Assembly (NCBI GenBank): GCA_015522695.1
Contig: WALT01000005.1
Coordinates: 1 to 48,307, forward strand
Direction of reading: 5' to 3'
Origin: Nitrososphaerota archaeon
Lineage (GTDB): Archaea > Thermoproteota > Nitrososphaeria > Conexivisphaerales > Conexivisphaeraceae
Length of the DNA: 48,307 nucleotides
Below, one piece after another: positions 33,566 through 41,761 of this stretch. The notes beneath the pieces were generated by a model. The model was not told where the DNA came from. It worked only from the letters and a program-made list of their open reading frames with translations, and searched no databases. Numbering within the stretch: position 1 is the stretch's first letter; each line of letters starts with the position of its first letter. The translations under genes were made by a program, and so were the position numbers.

Positions 33566-33716
33566 GATGTCGGGGTCTACATCGATGGACGAAATCCGAC
33601 ACGAGTGTACGTGATTACAATCGAGGCCTTCCCCCGGGGCCTAGCCATCATCTTTAACAGTATTATGTATGGCGATACGGACGAACCCGGGCTGGGCGGC
33701 CAACTCCCGACCGGAG

Positions 33717-33743
33717 AACCTTTAAAGCCAGGCCTCCTGTGTG
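33717..33743 (+). promoter_or_regulatory. TATA box of the LSm gene
   Basis: ACCTTTAAAGCC (33717-33728) lies about 25 bp before the ATG at 33744, so the transcript is probably leaderless. This favours the ATG over the GTG at 33741 as start. Confidence 0.55.
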
Positions 33744-34190
33744 ATGTTGGGGTTGTCGAGTCTGGCTAGCAGGAGATATTTCGAGGAATTAACGACCTTG
33801 ATAGGTAAAAAGGTCGAGGTTGAATGCTCGGATGGAAAAGTCTACAAGGGAAATTTGCTCGCGATATCGGAGACCCTCAACGTCGTGCTTGGGGACATGA
33901 TCGACCAGGCGGAGGCTTACAAGGTCGTGATAAGCGGATCAAGGATCAGGGAGATAAGGCTCGTCCAGAGGCTATTCGACCTGAAGGAGCTCTCCGAGAG
34001 GATAGCCAGGGTTTTCCCAGGTAACGTCGTGTTGAGGGAGGATATAGGGGCGATACTCGTCATGAACAGGATCAAGGTCACGGAGGCCGGGGTCGTGGAG
34101 GGATCTGGGCCTGCTGCTGACAAGGTCAGGAGGATGTACGAGGAATACGTGAGGGAGATGCGCGAGGCCAGGGAGAAGCCGATTCCCTAG
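33744..34190 (+). CDS. LSm/Sm-like archaeal protein with C-terminal extension (SmAP3-like)
   Basis: A 148-residue protein. Sm1 is KKVEVECSDGKVYKGNLLAI and Sm2 is YKVVISGSRIREIRL, flanking GDMIDQAEA. A C-terminal domain of about 75 residues (LKELSERIARVFPGNVVLRE and VMNRIKVTEAGVVEGSGPAA) follows, as in the two-domain SmAP3 group. Sm-like proteins form RNA-binding rings. It ends 2 bp before tgtA, and the joint operon of an RNA-binding ring protein with a tRNA-modifying enzyme is sensible. Confidence 0.9.
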   Translation: MLGLSSLASRRYFEELTTLIGKKVEVECSDGKVYKGNLLAISETLNVVLGDMIDQAEAYKVVISGSRIREIRLVQRLFDLKELSERIARVFPGNVVLREDIGAILVMNRIKVTEAGVVEGSGPAADKVRRMYEEYVREMREAREKPIP

Positions 34191-34192
34191 AT

Positions 34193-35716
34193 ATGGCGTT
34201 CAGGATACGTAGGACAGATCTGTACGGTAGGCTGGGTACGATAGAGATCGGGGGGAAGCGCGTGGAGACGCCGGCCTACCTCCCGGTGATACATCCGGTC
34301 CATCAGATGATACCGCCCGAGGAGATAAGGGGGATGGGCTTCGACATCGCGATAACGAACAGCTACATAGCGTACAAACATTATGGGGACAGGATAGAGG
34401 AGCTGGGGGATATACATGATGTTCTTGGCTTTGACGGCGTCCTCATGACGGATTCCGGGGGCTATCAGGTCCTCGAATACGGGGGGATAGATGTGGATCC
34501 ACGCACGATAGCCGAGTATCAGATAGCGATGGGGACTGATATAGCGGTGGTCCTGGATGAGCCGACCGGTGTGAAGGCCTCCCGTTCTAGGGCGAAGGAG
34601 ACCGTCGAGAGGACCCTGCGCGCTGCGAGGGAGACGTTGGAATACGTCGAGGAAACCCGCGGCAGGATCATGTGGGCCATACCCATCCAGGGAGGGATGC
34701 ACAAGGACCTCGTCGAATACTCGGCCAGGGAATCGTCCAAGCTCCCATACGACATCTTCTGCATCGGGAGTCCGGTCGAGCTGATGAACTACTACGGCTA
34801 CAGGTCCCTGGCTGTCCTTCTATCGACTGCGAAGGGCGCACTCCCTCCAGAGAAGCCAGTGCAGCTCTTCGGCGCTGGTCATCCTCTCACCATGGGCTTG
34901 GCCGTGGCCCTCGGCGCCGACATCTTCGATTCTGCATCGTATATGCTCTTCGCAAGGGAGGGGCGTTACATGACGCCCTGTGGCGTGAAACATCTGAAGG
35001 AGCTGGATGAACTACCGTGCAGGTGTCCAGTTTGTAGCAAGATGACGGCGAGGGAGCTCCAGGAGCTCCCGAGGGAGGAGTTGACAATGATGCTGGCCCG
35101 CCACAACCTCCACGTGTTGAGGGAGGAGCTCCTCGTCGTCAGGACTGCCGTCAGGGAGGGCCGCCTATGGGAATACCTCATGCAGAAGACGATGTGTCAC
35201 CCAGCTCTCCATCCCATCAGACATCTGTTGCGCGATGAGGCGGATTCCATGAGGGGGAACATGGAGCTGTTCAAGAGGAAGGCCCTCCTCCTGTTCTCGA
35301 AGGATGATGTCTACAGACCTGAGCTCAGGGAATCGAGGGCCCGTATAAGGGATGGATTCAAGCCCAGGTCGTCATCTGTGACGCTGGTCCTCGTCCACGA
35401 CGTCGGCGATCCGTCGAAGATCAGGAGGCTCGCTGGAAAGCTCGAAGGGGACTTCTATATCGTCCAACCGTTCATCGGGCTCACACCGCTGGGCCTCTCG
35501 GATACCTATCCGTTCTCACAGAACGTGAAGCCCAGCCTCGACGTCTTGGATGTCGTACTGGAGAGCACCGCCGAGGAGGTCGCGAGGACGCTCGAGGGAT
35601 GGCACGTCGATGACGTCACGATACTGTATCCAAATAACATGAAGGGATTCGCCAAGGTCATCGTCGAAAAGGTCAAGGGATTCGCCAAGGTCATCGTCGG
35701 CTCCCTACAGGACTAG
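34193..35716 (+). CDS. tgtA: archaeosine tRNA-guanine transglycosylase
   Basis: A 507-residue enzyme that inserts preQ0 at G15 of archaeal tRNA. The N-terminus has ETPAYLPVIHP; MTDSGGYQVLEYG carries the general-base Asp; VQLFGAGHPLTMGLAVALGA and DIFDSASYMLFA hold the nucleophile Asp region; zinc ligands lie in LPCRCPVCSKM and ARHNLHV. After the catalytic half there is a shorter C-terminal domain (about 350-507) without an evident PUA domain, so this is the shorter TgtA form. The last 21 residues come from a tandem 33-bp duplication (KGFAKVIVEKV then KGFAKVIVGSL). Confidence 0.95.
   Translation: MAFRIRRTDLYGRLGTIEIGGKRVETPAYLPVIHPVHQMIPPEEIRGMGFDIAITNSYIAYKHYGDRIEELGDIHDVLGFDGVLMTDSGGYQVLEYGGIDVDPRTIAEYQIAMGTDIAVVLDEPTGVKASRSRAKETVERTLRAARETLEYVEETRGRIMWAIPIQGGMHKDLVEYSARESSKLPYDIFCIGSPVELMNYYGYRSLAVLLSTAKGALPPEKPVQLFGAGHPLTMGLAVALGADIFDSASYMLFAREGRYMTPCGVKHLKELDELPCRCPVCSKMTARELQELPREELTMMLARHNLHVLREELLVVRTAVREGRLWEYLMQKTMCHPALHPIRHLLRDEADSMRGNMELFKRKALLLFSKDDVYRPELRESRARIRDGFKPRSSSVTLVLVHDVGDPSKIRRLAGKLEGDFYIVQPFIGLTPLGLSDTYPFSQNVKPSLDVLDVVLESTAEEVARTLEGWHVDDVTILYPNNMKGFAKVIVEKVKGFAKVIVGSLQD
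35642..35699 (+). repeat. 33-bp in-frame tandem duplication at the tgtA 3' end
   Basis: The 25-base block AAGGGATTCGCCAAGG-TCATCGTCG begins at 35642 and again at 35675. The unit is 33 bp, exactly 11 codons, so TgtA carries two adjacent copies of KGFAKVIV. The two copies are identical over 25 bases, which suggests a recent duplication. Confidence 0.9.
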
Positions 35717-36414
35717 GTGTACATGGACTCCCCACCCGGCTTCACCTCCTTCTTCACCTCCTTCTTCAGCTCCTCCTCTATCCTCTCAGCCCCTTCTATG
35801 ATGGGCTTGGTATCGACGTCGAGGTCGTATATTTTGTTGAGGGCTCCTATCGCGGCAGCTGCCGCCCTCGGATCGACCCTATCTGCGTTCGCGTATGCGA
35901 GTATAGCATATGATGGGAAGTCGGCCATCTCGAAGTAGTTCAACAATATGGCCACCGGGCCGACTATTATCAACTCGTCCTCCAATTCCTTGGCTGCCTC
36001 CAGCTCCCCGCGCGGCTTGAACGCGGATGTGAAGACGACCCTATATTCGCTCTCATCGTTCCTGAGCGTCGAATCCAGGCCCCCGATGAGGGCCGCCTCG
36101 ACGAACCCAGAGTCGACGACCCATCTGGCGAAATCCCTGTAGAACACTATCTCGCTCTCCCTTTGCACAGGAACCTCCACCTTGAGGAACACCATGTTTC
36201 CATGTCTATAGAACTCATGAGGAGTCACGACCCTCCCCCTCCTGCTGGTCGAGACGGGCGCTATGAACTCCGAGTCGACATAGGCTATACGTTCGGCGTT
36301 CAAATAGTCGACCATGTACCTTATGGCATAGTACCCAGTCGCCCCTATCCCGTGAAATCCGGCGACCAGTACATTCCCATCGAACCTCATCCCCTTGGGC
36401 ATTATCTCGATCAT
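35713..36414 (-). CDS. PAC2 family protein (proteasome assembly chaperone-like)
   Basis: A 233-residue protein. LVAGFHGIGATGYYAIRYMV is the PAC2 N-terminal motif, with the conserved Gly-rich turn; YVDSEFIAPVSTSRRG follows, and ALIGGLDSTLR plus LIIVGPVAILLNYFEMADFP are later family segments. Archaeal homologues (PbaA/PbaB) relate to proteasome assembly or form ATP-independent chaperone-like complexes. The C-terminus is highly charged (EELKKEVKKEVK). It is convergent with tgtA, overlapping by 4 bp. CTTTATAACATGG about 36432-36444 on the plus strand is part of the divergent promoter region with the nuclease gene. Confidence 0.87.
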   Translation of the reverse strand: MIEIMPKGMRFDGNVLVAGFHGIGATGYYAIRYMVDYLNAERIAYVDSEFIAPVSTSRRGRVVTPHEFYRHGNMVFLKVEVPVQRESEIVFYRDFARWVVDSGFVEAALIGGLDSTLRNDESEYRVVFTSAFKPRGELEAAKELEDELIIVGPVAILLNYFEMADFPSYAILAYANADRVDPRAAAAAIGALNKIYDLDVDTKPIIEGAERIEEELKKEVKKEVKPGGESMYT

Positions 36415-36486
36415 AACGGATCTACCTAAAACCTTTATAACATGGGCCGTGGCAGACCCAGCTAAAAAGTTTACGAGGAAAGGATC

Positions 36487-37752
36487 ATGAGGATAACCGT
36501 ACTTGGATCAGCAAGGGAGATAGGGAGATCCGCGATACTCGTGGAGGATCGCGGGGCGCACATCCTGTTAGATTACGGTGTGCTGGTCTCCAACGGAAGG
36601 AAGAAGGACCCGGAGTTCCCTCTCCACGTCAGGCCCAGGGATGTCGATGCGGTCATCGTGACCCACGCACATCTGGATCACAGCGGTGCAACCCCCCTGT
36701 TCGAGGTCGCTGGACCGGAAACGTCGATATACGCCACCAGGCCGACCATACAGCTATCCGAACTTCTACTCCACGATCTCGTGAAGATCTCGGGCGAGAG
36801 GCTGCCGTTCACGGATTATGAGGTCGACATGTTCGCCAGGAACGCAGTCGAGGTTGGGTACCGCGATCCCAAGAGGATAGATGACCTGACGTTCAGCCTC
36901 GTCGACGCAGGTCACATACCTGGCAGTGCCATGATATATCTGGACGGCTCACGAAGCATATTGTATACGGGCGACATGAATAGGAGGGAGACGGGGCTCC
37001 TCAAAGGCTACGACACCGATCTGCCGGAGACAGATGTCGTGATAATGGAATCCACGTATTCACAGACTGACCACCCGGCCAGGGAGGCCGAGGAGAGGGC
37101 ATTCGTCGAGTTCGTCGAGGAGGTCGTCGAGCGTGAGGGGACGTTGCTGGTGCCGGCCTTCGCAGTCGGTCGAGCTCAGGAAGCTGCATTGGCGCTTTGG
37201 AGACATCGTTTCCCCTATCCCATCTACATGGATGGGATGGCCTTGACCGCTAACTCGATATTGCTGTCGAACCCCGAGTACCTCAAGGACCATCAAGGGT
37301 TGGAGAAGGCGCTGGACAGCGTGGAGTACGTCAGATCGTGGAGGGTCAGGAAGAGGATAGTGAACGAGCCATGCGTCATAATATCGCCGGCCGGCATGCT
37401 CGTCGGGGGCGCCTCCGTCTTCTACAGCAAGGCCGTCGGCGGTGATGAGAACAATGGGATAGCTATAGTAGCATATCAGGCACCGGAGACCCCTGGAAGG
37501 AAGCTCCTCGATGAGGGGGTCCTGGACGAGAGATCCAAGAGGAGGGCACGTGCTGAGGTCAGGCGGTTCGATCTGTCCTCCCATTCAGGAAGGACAGAGC
37601 TGTTGGACTTCGTGACCGAGGATGTCAAGGGCGATCCTCTGGTCGTCCTCGTTCACGGGGAGGAAGAGCCTATGCTGAAGTTCGCCGATGAACTTGGTGA
37701 GAAGGGGTTGAGTGTTGTCGCGCCATCTCTCGGGGAGACCATCGAGGTATAG
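36487..37752 (+). CDS. metallo-beta-lactamase/beta-CASP nuclease (aCPSF2-like)
   Basis: A 421-residue RNA nuclease without N-terminal KH domains, the size of archaeal aCPSF2. Motifs: THAHLDHSG (motif 2), DAGHIPGSAM (motif 3), LYTGDMNRRETGLL (motif 4), VIMESTYSQTDHP with the beta-CASP Glu, and the C-terminal histidines in FDLSSHSGRTELLDFV and VVLVHGEEEPM. These enzymes mature or degrade RNA 5'-3' or as endonucleases in the cytosol, and the aCPSF branch is linked to archaeal transcription termination. It overlaps the presenilin-like gene by 41 bp. Confidence 0.93.
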   Translation: MRITVLGSAREIGRSAILVEDRGAHILLDYGVLVSNGRKKDPEFPLHVRPRDVDAVIVTHAHLDHSGATPLFEVAGPETSIYATRPTIQLSELLLHDLVKISGERLPFTDYEVDMFARNAVEVGYRDPKRIDDLTFSLVDAGHIPGSAMIYLDGSRSILYTGDMNRRETGLLKGYDTDLPETDVVIMESTYSQTDHPAREAEERAFVEFVEEVVEREGTLLVPAFAVGRAQEAALALWRHRFPYPIYMDGMALTANSILLSNPEYLKDHQGLEKALDSVEYVRSWRVRKRIVNEPCVIISPAGMLVGGASVFYSKAVGGDENNGIAIVAYQAPETPGRKLLDEGVLDERSKRRARAEVRRFDLSSHSGRTELLDFVTEDVKGDPLVVLVHGEEEPMLKFADELGEKGLSVVAPSLGETIEV

Positions 37753-38515
37753 CAACTATCCGCTGACGCTCCTCTATTTCGCCTCAGTGCTCTCGATCGG
37801 GATACTGATCTCGAGCGCGATAAACAGAGGCGAGTACATGGGACTTCAGGAGAGCGTATCGGGCGAGATGGGCTCATCCCTATTGTACGTGCTCGTGCTG
37901 CTCGTCGTGGTGGCCCTCACGGCGTACTTCGTCGTCAGGTACTTTAAGAGCAGGTTATTGCACAGGTTCTTGATACTGGATATAGCGTTCGCCTTCTTCA
38001 TCTCCATTTTTTACATACTCCAGGAGTCCGTCTTATGGTTGAGCTGGCAGCTCTCCCTGTCGATGGGATTGGCCCTGACATCGGCCGTCGTCATTGGATT
38101 GACGTCGACCAGAAGGGATGTGAGGTCCATCTCCTATACGGCTGTCGGAATAGCTGTTGGCGTCCTCCTGTCGCTGATCCTGGATCATAACATCGTGCCG
38201 GCGTTGCTTTTGGCATTCGCATTATACGATGTGTTTGCCGTCTTCAAAGGCCCATTGAGATCTATCCCCCACGACTTCTCGCTGATGCTCGTGGACCTGG
38301 GCAAGGTGAAGATAGGTCTGGGGGACGTGACCTTCTACGTCTTGGCCGTATCCAGCTTGAACTTGAACAGGGGATTGATCATCTCCCTGGTCGGCGGGGT
38401 CCTGATACTCATAGGGATCGCGATCACGATATCGTTGCTGATGAGGACGCGCAGACCCCTACCTGGCCTGACGATACCGTTGATCCTGTGTTCCCCACTG
38501 TTCTTCATCTATTAG
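37712..38515 (+). CDS. presenilin/signal-peptide-peptidase family intramembrane aspartyl protease
   Basis: A 267-residue protein with about nine hydrophobic segments. The paired catalytic motifs are visible: LYDVFAV (Tyr172-Asp173) in one helix and GLGDVTFY (Gly202-Asp205, GxGD) in the next; RPLPGLTIPL near the C-terminus corresponds to the PAL motif, here PGL. These are the defining features of archaeal presenilin homologues, which cut membrane helices. The start is a GTG (37712) inside the aCPSF2-like gene, with TTG 37715 as an alternative, so translation is coupled. Substrates in archaea are not known. Confidence 0.87.
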   Translation: MLSRHLSGRPSRYSNYPLTLLYFASVLSIGILISSAINRGEYMGLQESVSGEMGSSLLYVLVLLVVVALTAYFVVRYFKSRLLHRFLILDIAFAFFISIFYILQESVLWLSWQLSLSMGLALTSAVVIGLTSTRRDVRSISYTAVGIAVGVLLSLILDHNIVPALLLAFALYDVFAVFKGPLRSIPHDFSLMLVDLGKVKIGLGDVTFYVLAVSSLNLNRGLIISLVGGVLILIGIAITISLLMRTRRPLPGLTIPLILCSPLFFIY

Positions 38516-38794
38516 ATCGATATCGGGTCGGTCGGAAGGAGCCGATCCGATACCGGGCCGGCGATCTTATTTATCGATCGAATGCCCTTTCCATCGACAT
38601 CGACCATATCCATATCAATATCGAAATTCCTTCGAGTAGGTCAGGTGAAGGCCGCTTCGGGAATCCTAGGGATGGTGGCCAAGTGCATCACGATCGATTA
38701 TGCAGGATGTCGATCGCGATCGCCGATCTACACCTGATGAAGACCCACGATGTACATCGTGCTGGATCAGGTCTGGCGATGCAAAAGGACATCG
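38516..38794. other. gene-free spacer
   Basis: About 280 bp between the protease and the LigD-like gene, which converge. No coding pattern is seen. It is rich in GATCG/CGAT words, including a perfect 12-bp palindrome CGATCGCGATCG at 38711-38722, and has a TATA-like CTTATTTATCG near 38566 with no obvious gene after it. Confidence 0.5.
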
Positions 38795-39169
38795 CTACGG
38801 CTTGAACAGGAGCCATCCGTCCTTGAACGTCACCATCACATATTCTCCCTTCATCCTCTCGCCGTCGAACCATAGCCTGAAGCCATCACTGGTCCTCGAG
38901 AGCACGATATATCTCCCCTTATCCCATATCCTCATCACACCAGCACCATATCCCTCCTCTATCTCCCCCTCGAACTCCAGCCAAATCCGATCGTGGTCGG
39001 GCTGCTGGACTCCGAACCTCTTCACACCAGGTTTCAGGGGGAGGGACTTCCTGAACGCCCAGTCCTTCAACGAGTCCCCGCATTCCAACCTCAGGTCGTA
39101 GTGCAGACCAGCCCTCTTCGCGTGATGCTCATGGACGACGAACCTGCCACCCTCCATCCCACTGCACAT
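38795..39169 (-). CDS. stand-alone LigD-type 3'-phosphoesterase domain protein
   Basis: About 124 residues. FVVHEHHAKRAGLHYDLRLE is the unmistakable motif of the DNA ligase D phosphoesterase domain, with the metal-binding His, Asp and Arg; DWAFRKSLPLKPGVKR, FEGEIEEGYGAGVMRIWDKG and VTFKDGWLLFKP match the remainder. In bacterial LigD this domain trims 3' ends during end joining; here it is a separate polypeptide as in several archaea, with no ligase or polymerase neighbour. I start at the ATG at 39169 (MCSGMEGG), with 39157 also possible; the longer frame has no family match. Confidence 0.9.
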   Translation of the reverse strand: MCSGMEGGRFVVHEHHAKRAGLHYDLRLECGDSLKDWAFRKSLPLKPGVKRFGVQQPDHDRIWLEFEGEIEEGYGAGVMRIWDKGRYIVLSRTSDGFRLWFDGERMKGEYVMVTFKDGWLLFKP

Positions 39170-39269
39170 GATCCATCGAGTCACAAACCCAAAACTCTTT
39201 CGATATACCCGGTGAGACGGATCCCGAGATCTTGACCTTAAACTTAAACTCAAAGTCGTAGAGCGAGAT

Positions 39270-39306
39270 CGAATTCCATATAACTAAATTCTAATTCACT
39301 GATAAT
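39270..39306 (+). promoter_or_regulatory. TATA box of the membrane-anchored hydrolase gene
   Basis: CCATATAACTAAATTC (39276-39291) lies about 25 bp before the ATG at 39307, so the mRNA probably has almost no leader. Confidence 0.55.
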
Positions 39307-40422
39307 ATGGAAAGAAAAGTTTTATATTATGTTAGGGGTGATCAAGAACTCAAGGTGACTTCTGTCCCTAGGCCCAGATATTGGACCACCAGTGGACTAC
39401 TCGTGCTCACGGTAGCTGTGATCGTGGCCTTGGTCGTGGGATATCTAGTGGGCTACGCCGCCTATAGCCCAGAGGTCGGGTCCCTCCAAGCCAGGGTTGC
39501 AGGGCATCTCCCCATAGAAGCCCACGAGCACGTGGTGAAGACCCCTGAGGGGATATCCATCTACGTGAAGGAGAAGAGACCAGCTGGCATCCAACCAGAT
39601 GGCGTCGTGGTGCTGATACATTGGGTCAAGACGAGCCACATCCTATGGGATTTCGGGACGAAGGACTACAACGTGATGGATTATCTGGCCGGCAGGGGGC
39701 TCGCGGTCTACGCCGTGGACCTCAGAGGTTATGGGAAGAGCGATAAACCGAAGGGGACCACCGTGAGGGGGGAGACCTGTGCCAAGGATCTGAAGGCGGT
39801 CGTCGATTTCATGAAGAAGAGGGAAGGGGTCGACAAGGTCAGCATAGTCAGCCTTTCCTTCGGAACGGTCGTGGCTGTCTCCTACGCCGGAATGTATCCG
39901 GAGGACGTGGAGAGACTCGTGCTCCTCAGCTTCGTGTACAAGGCAGTCAACCCGAAGTCCAGGCCCATCGTCGATAAATTGATAGGGATGGCGCTCTCGG
40001 GGGTCGACTACATCCCATGGACGCCGGTCAAGCCGCTGCTCTACACATCGGACCCGAAGGTGGTGGATGAATTCTCCAAGGCCAGCAAGGCGGACACGCC
40101 GAAGATACCCACGGGCCCGTTCTTGGACCTCATGGACTACCCGGCCAGCAAGTACGTGCCCAGAATAAAGGCTTCAACCCTGCTCGTATACGGCGAATAC
40201 GATACGTTCTGCGATCCTGGAGATGAGTTGAAGGCATTCAAGGACCTTGGTGCTGGGAACAAGGCCATGGTCATAGTGGGCAATGCGTCCCATGGGATGA
40301 TACTCGAGGACCTCGTGCACAGGCAGGTGTACTCGCTGATATATCACTGGATCAGGTTCGGAAAAACTCCCAGAACCCAAGCCCTGACGTCGACCCTGCT
40401 ACCGATGATCATGAACCCGTAG
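39307..40422 (+). CDS. membrane-anchored alpha/beta hydrolase
   Basis: A 371-residue protein. A hydrophobic segment at about 28-52 (GLLVLTVAVIVALVVGYLVG) follows a short basic N-terminus, suggesting an anchor with the catalytic domain outside. The alpha/beta hydrolase core has VVVLIHWVKTS (oxyanion region), YAVDLRGYGKSDKP, VSLSFGTV with the nucleophile Ser in a GxSxG variant (SLSFG), LVYGEYDTFCD with the acid, and NASHGMIL with the His. Substrate unknown; lysophospholipase- or esterase-like proteins are closest in look. Confidence 0.88.
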   Translation: MERKVLYYVRGDQELKVTSVPRPRYWTTSGLLVLTVAVIVALVVGYLVGYAAYSPEVGSLQARVAGHLPIEAHEHVVKTPEGISIYVKEKRPAGIQPDGVVVLIHWVKTSHILWDFGTKDYNVMDYLAGRGLAVYAVDLRGYGKSDKPKGTTVRGETCAKDLKAVVDFMKKREGVDKVSIVSLSFGTVVAVSYAGMYPEDVERLVLLSFVYKAVNPKSRPIVDKLIGMALSGVDYIPWTPVKPLLYTSDPKVVDEFSKASKADTPKIPTGPFLDLMDYPASKYVPRIKASTLLVYGEYDTFCDPGDELKAFKDLGAGNKAMVIVGNASHGMILEDLVHRQVYSLIYHWIRFGKTPRTQALTSTLLPMIMNP

Positions 40423-40516
40423 TTTAGACGGGAACAACCCTTTTTCTTCCCATCGGATCTTCACCTGTCTTTATCGTCGATAATCCAAGCCAATTACAAG
40501 ATTACGGCGAGAAAGT

Positions 40517-40534
40517 TCATGGTTTAAACCATGA
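40517..40534. repeat. perfect 18-bp palindrome
   Basis: TCATGGTTTAAACCATGA (40517-40534) is fully self-complementary. It sits in the 268-bp gene-free gap between the hydrolase and the RibD-like gene. It could be a dimeric-regulator operator or form a cruciform/hairpin. Confidence 0.9.
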
Positions 40535-40569
40535 GAAGGATCGCCGCTGATAAAGAGTTTAAATGGAGT

Positions 40570-40650
40570 TCCCTTATAATATTTTTCGAGTGAGTCGCTC
40601 ATGAAGGCTAAGAAAGAAAACGATTAAAGCTAAAGAGAACGACTCAATGA
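40570..40650 (+). ncRNA. possible small RNA with closing stem
   Basis: TATA-like CCCTTATAATATTTTT (40571-40586) is followed by TGAGTCG (40591-40597), which can pair with CGACTCA (40640-40646), enclosing about 42 nt. No coding frame longer than seven codons lies inside. The promoter and closing stem suggest a short transcript, but the stem is too close to the TATA box for a standard start site, so this is weak. Confidence 0.25.
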
Positions 40651-40690
40651 TAGTTCTTGGTAATGTGGCTTCTAAATTCACCGCATGACC

Positions 40691-41353
40691 TCAACCCGTC
40701 ACCTCGTACTCTAGATGTACCTCCTGTCCACACTCGCATACTTTAACGCTCACCAGCTTTAACTTCCTAGCATCCTCTATCGTGGAAAAGCCCTCCCCCA
40801 TCACCAAGCTCACGGAATCCCTACCTCCGAAGATGTAAGGCGATAACGTCACCCTGAGTTCGTCCACCACCCCATCCTTGAATAGATGCCAGAGGAGCTC
40901 GCCCCCTCCCTCGACCATCACCCTCCTCAATCCCATGTCGTAGAGGACCTCCGTGGCCCTCCTCATATCTATGGGAGGCCTTCCAGGAAACTCTATGACA
41001 TCTACGTCGAGCCCCTTCAGGGCTTCAACCTTATCCCTGGGCGCCACAGTCGTAGTTAAAACGATGGTCCTAGCAGTCTTAAGGGTGTAAACCCTAGCTT
41101 CAAGGGGGGTCCTCAGCAGGCCGTCCACCACGATCCTCGTTGGGTTCTTCCCCTCAACGTACTTGACCCTGAGGGATGGATCATCCACGATGACGGTATT
41201 GGCTCCCACCATTATCCCGTCGCTTTTAGCCCTGAGCTCGTGCAACCTTTTCAGATCGTAAGGACAGCTGAGCTTACTGTAATGCGTCCTGCTGGCGATC
41301 CTTCCATCTACGGTCATCGTCGAGTAGACCGATATGTAACATCTGGAGCTCAT
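40691..41353 (-). CDS. RibD-C-type reductase, likely diaminohydroxyphosphoribosylaminopyrimidine reductase for riboflavin
   Basis: A 220-residue protein without the deaminase domain of bacterial RibD, as in the archaeal pathway. ISVYSTMTVDGRIASRTHYS and DLKRLHELRAKSDGIMVGAN are the N-terminal dihydrofolate-reductase-like motifs; NTVIVDDPSLRV, RIVVDG and RRVMVEGGGELLWHLFKDG are typical. It reduces the ribosylamino-pyrimidine intermediate with NADPH in F420/flavin synthesis. The C-terminus has CECG, and the gene stands alone. Confidence 0.9.
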   Translation of the reverse strand: MSSRCYISVYSTMTVDGRIASRTHYSKLSCPYDLKRLHELRAKSDGIMVGANTVIVDDPSLRVKYVEGKNPTRIVVDGLLRTPLEARVYTLKTARTIVLTTTVAPRDKVEALKGLDVDVIEFPGRPPIDMRRATEVLYDMGLRRVMVEGGGELLWHLFKDGVVDELRVTLSPYIFGGRDSVSLVMGEGFSTIEDARKLKLVSVKVCECGQEVHLEYEVTG

Positions 41354-41465
41354 AATCCATCACGACATGGGGACGCTGAAGGTAGAAGCCATTTTAACTT
41401 ATAGGAACTCCTGGTGTGTTGAATAACTGATTACTATAATAGCTATCCAATACGGCCTCTCCCCT

Positions 41466-41745
41466 TCATGAGTTCATACCGATGAACATGTTGTATATGA
41501 ATGCCTTCAGGATAAGCTCCTTCACGAAGTTCTTCCAATCGATCGATATTATGTGCTCACCGAACATGCACTTTATGTATGAGAAAGCTGACTCGGCAAT
41601 CCACCTCATGCCTTTTCTTCCATCCTTCATCGAGCCATGACGGCTAGCTTTCTCGGCATACATCCCCTTTCCTTCATGGACGAGCCCCTCCTGACCTCCA
41701 TTCCCCTTTCAACTAGATACCTGCATGAAGTCATCCTAAGGGACG
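41466..41745 (-). pseudogene. IS5-like DDE transposase remnant
   Basis: Only a C-terminal fragment remains. MRWIAESAFSYIKCMFGEHI followed by VKELILKAFIYNMFIGM matches the end of IS5-group transposases, where the E of the DDE triad is in the AESAFS helix. Upstream on the minus strand CRYLVERGMEVRRGSSMKER continues the protein in another frame before stops, so it is frameshifted and truncated. The remaining 400-bp gap (41354-41761) has no other gene. It lies at the border of the GC-rich UbiB/Hsp20 segment. Confidence 0.65.
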
Positions 41746-41761
41746 TCTACTCGATCCAGCG

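Noticed and set aside
38700-38770. Box C/D small RNA suggested by CTGATGA near 38731
   Set aside because: Box C should be RTGATGA and no matching D box (CTGA) pair was found at a normal distance.
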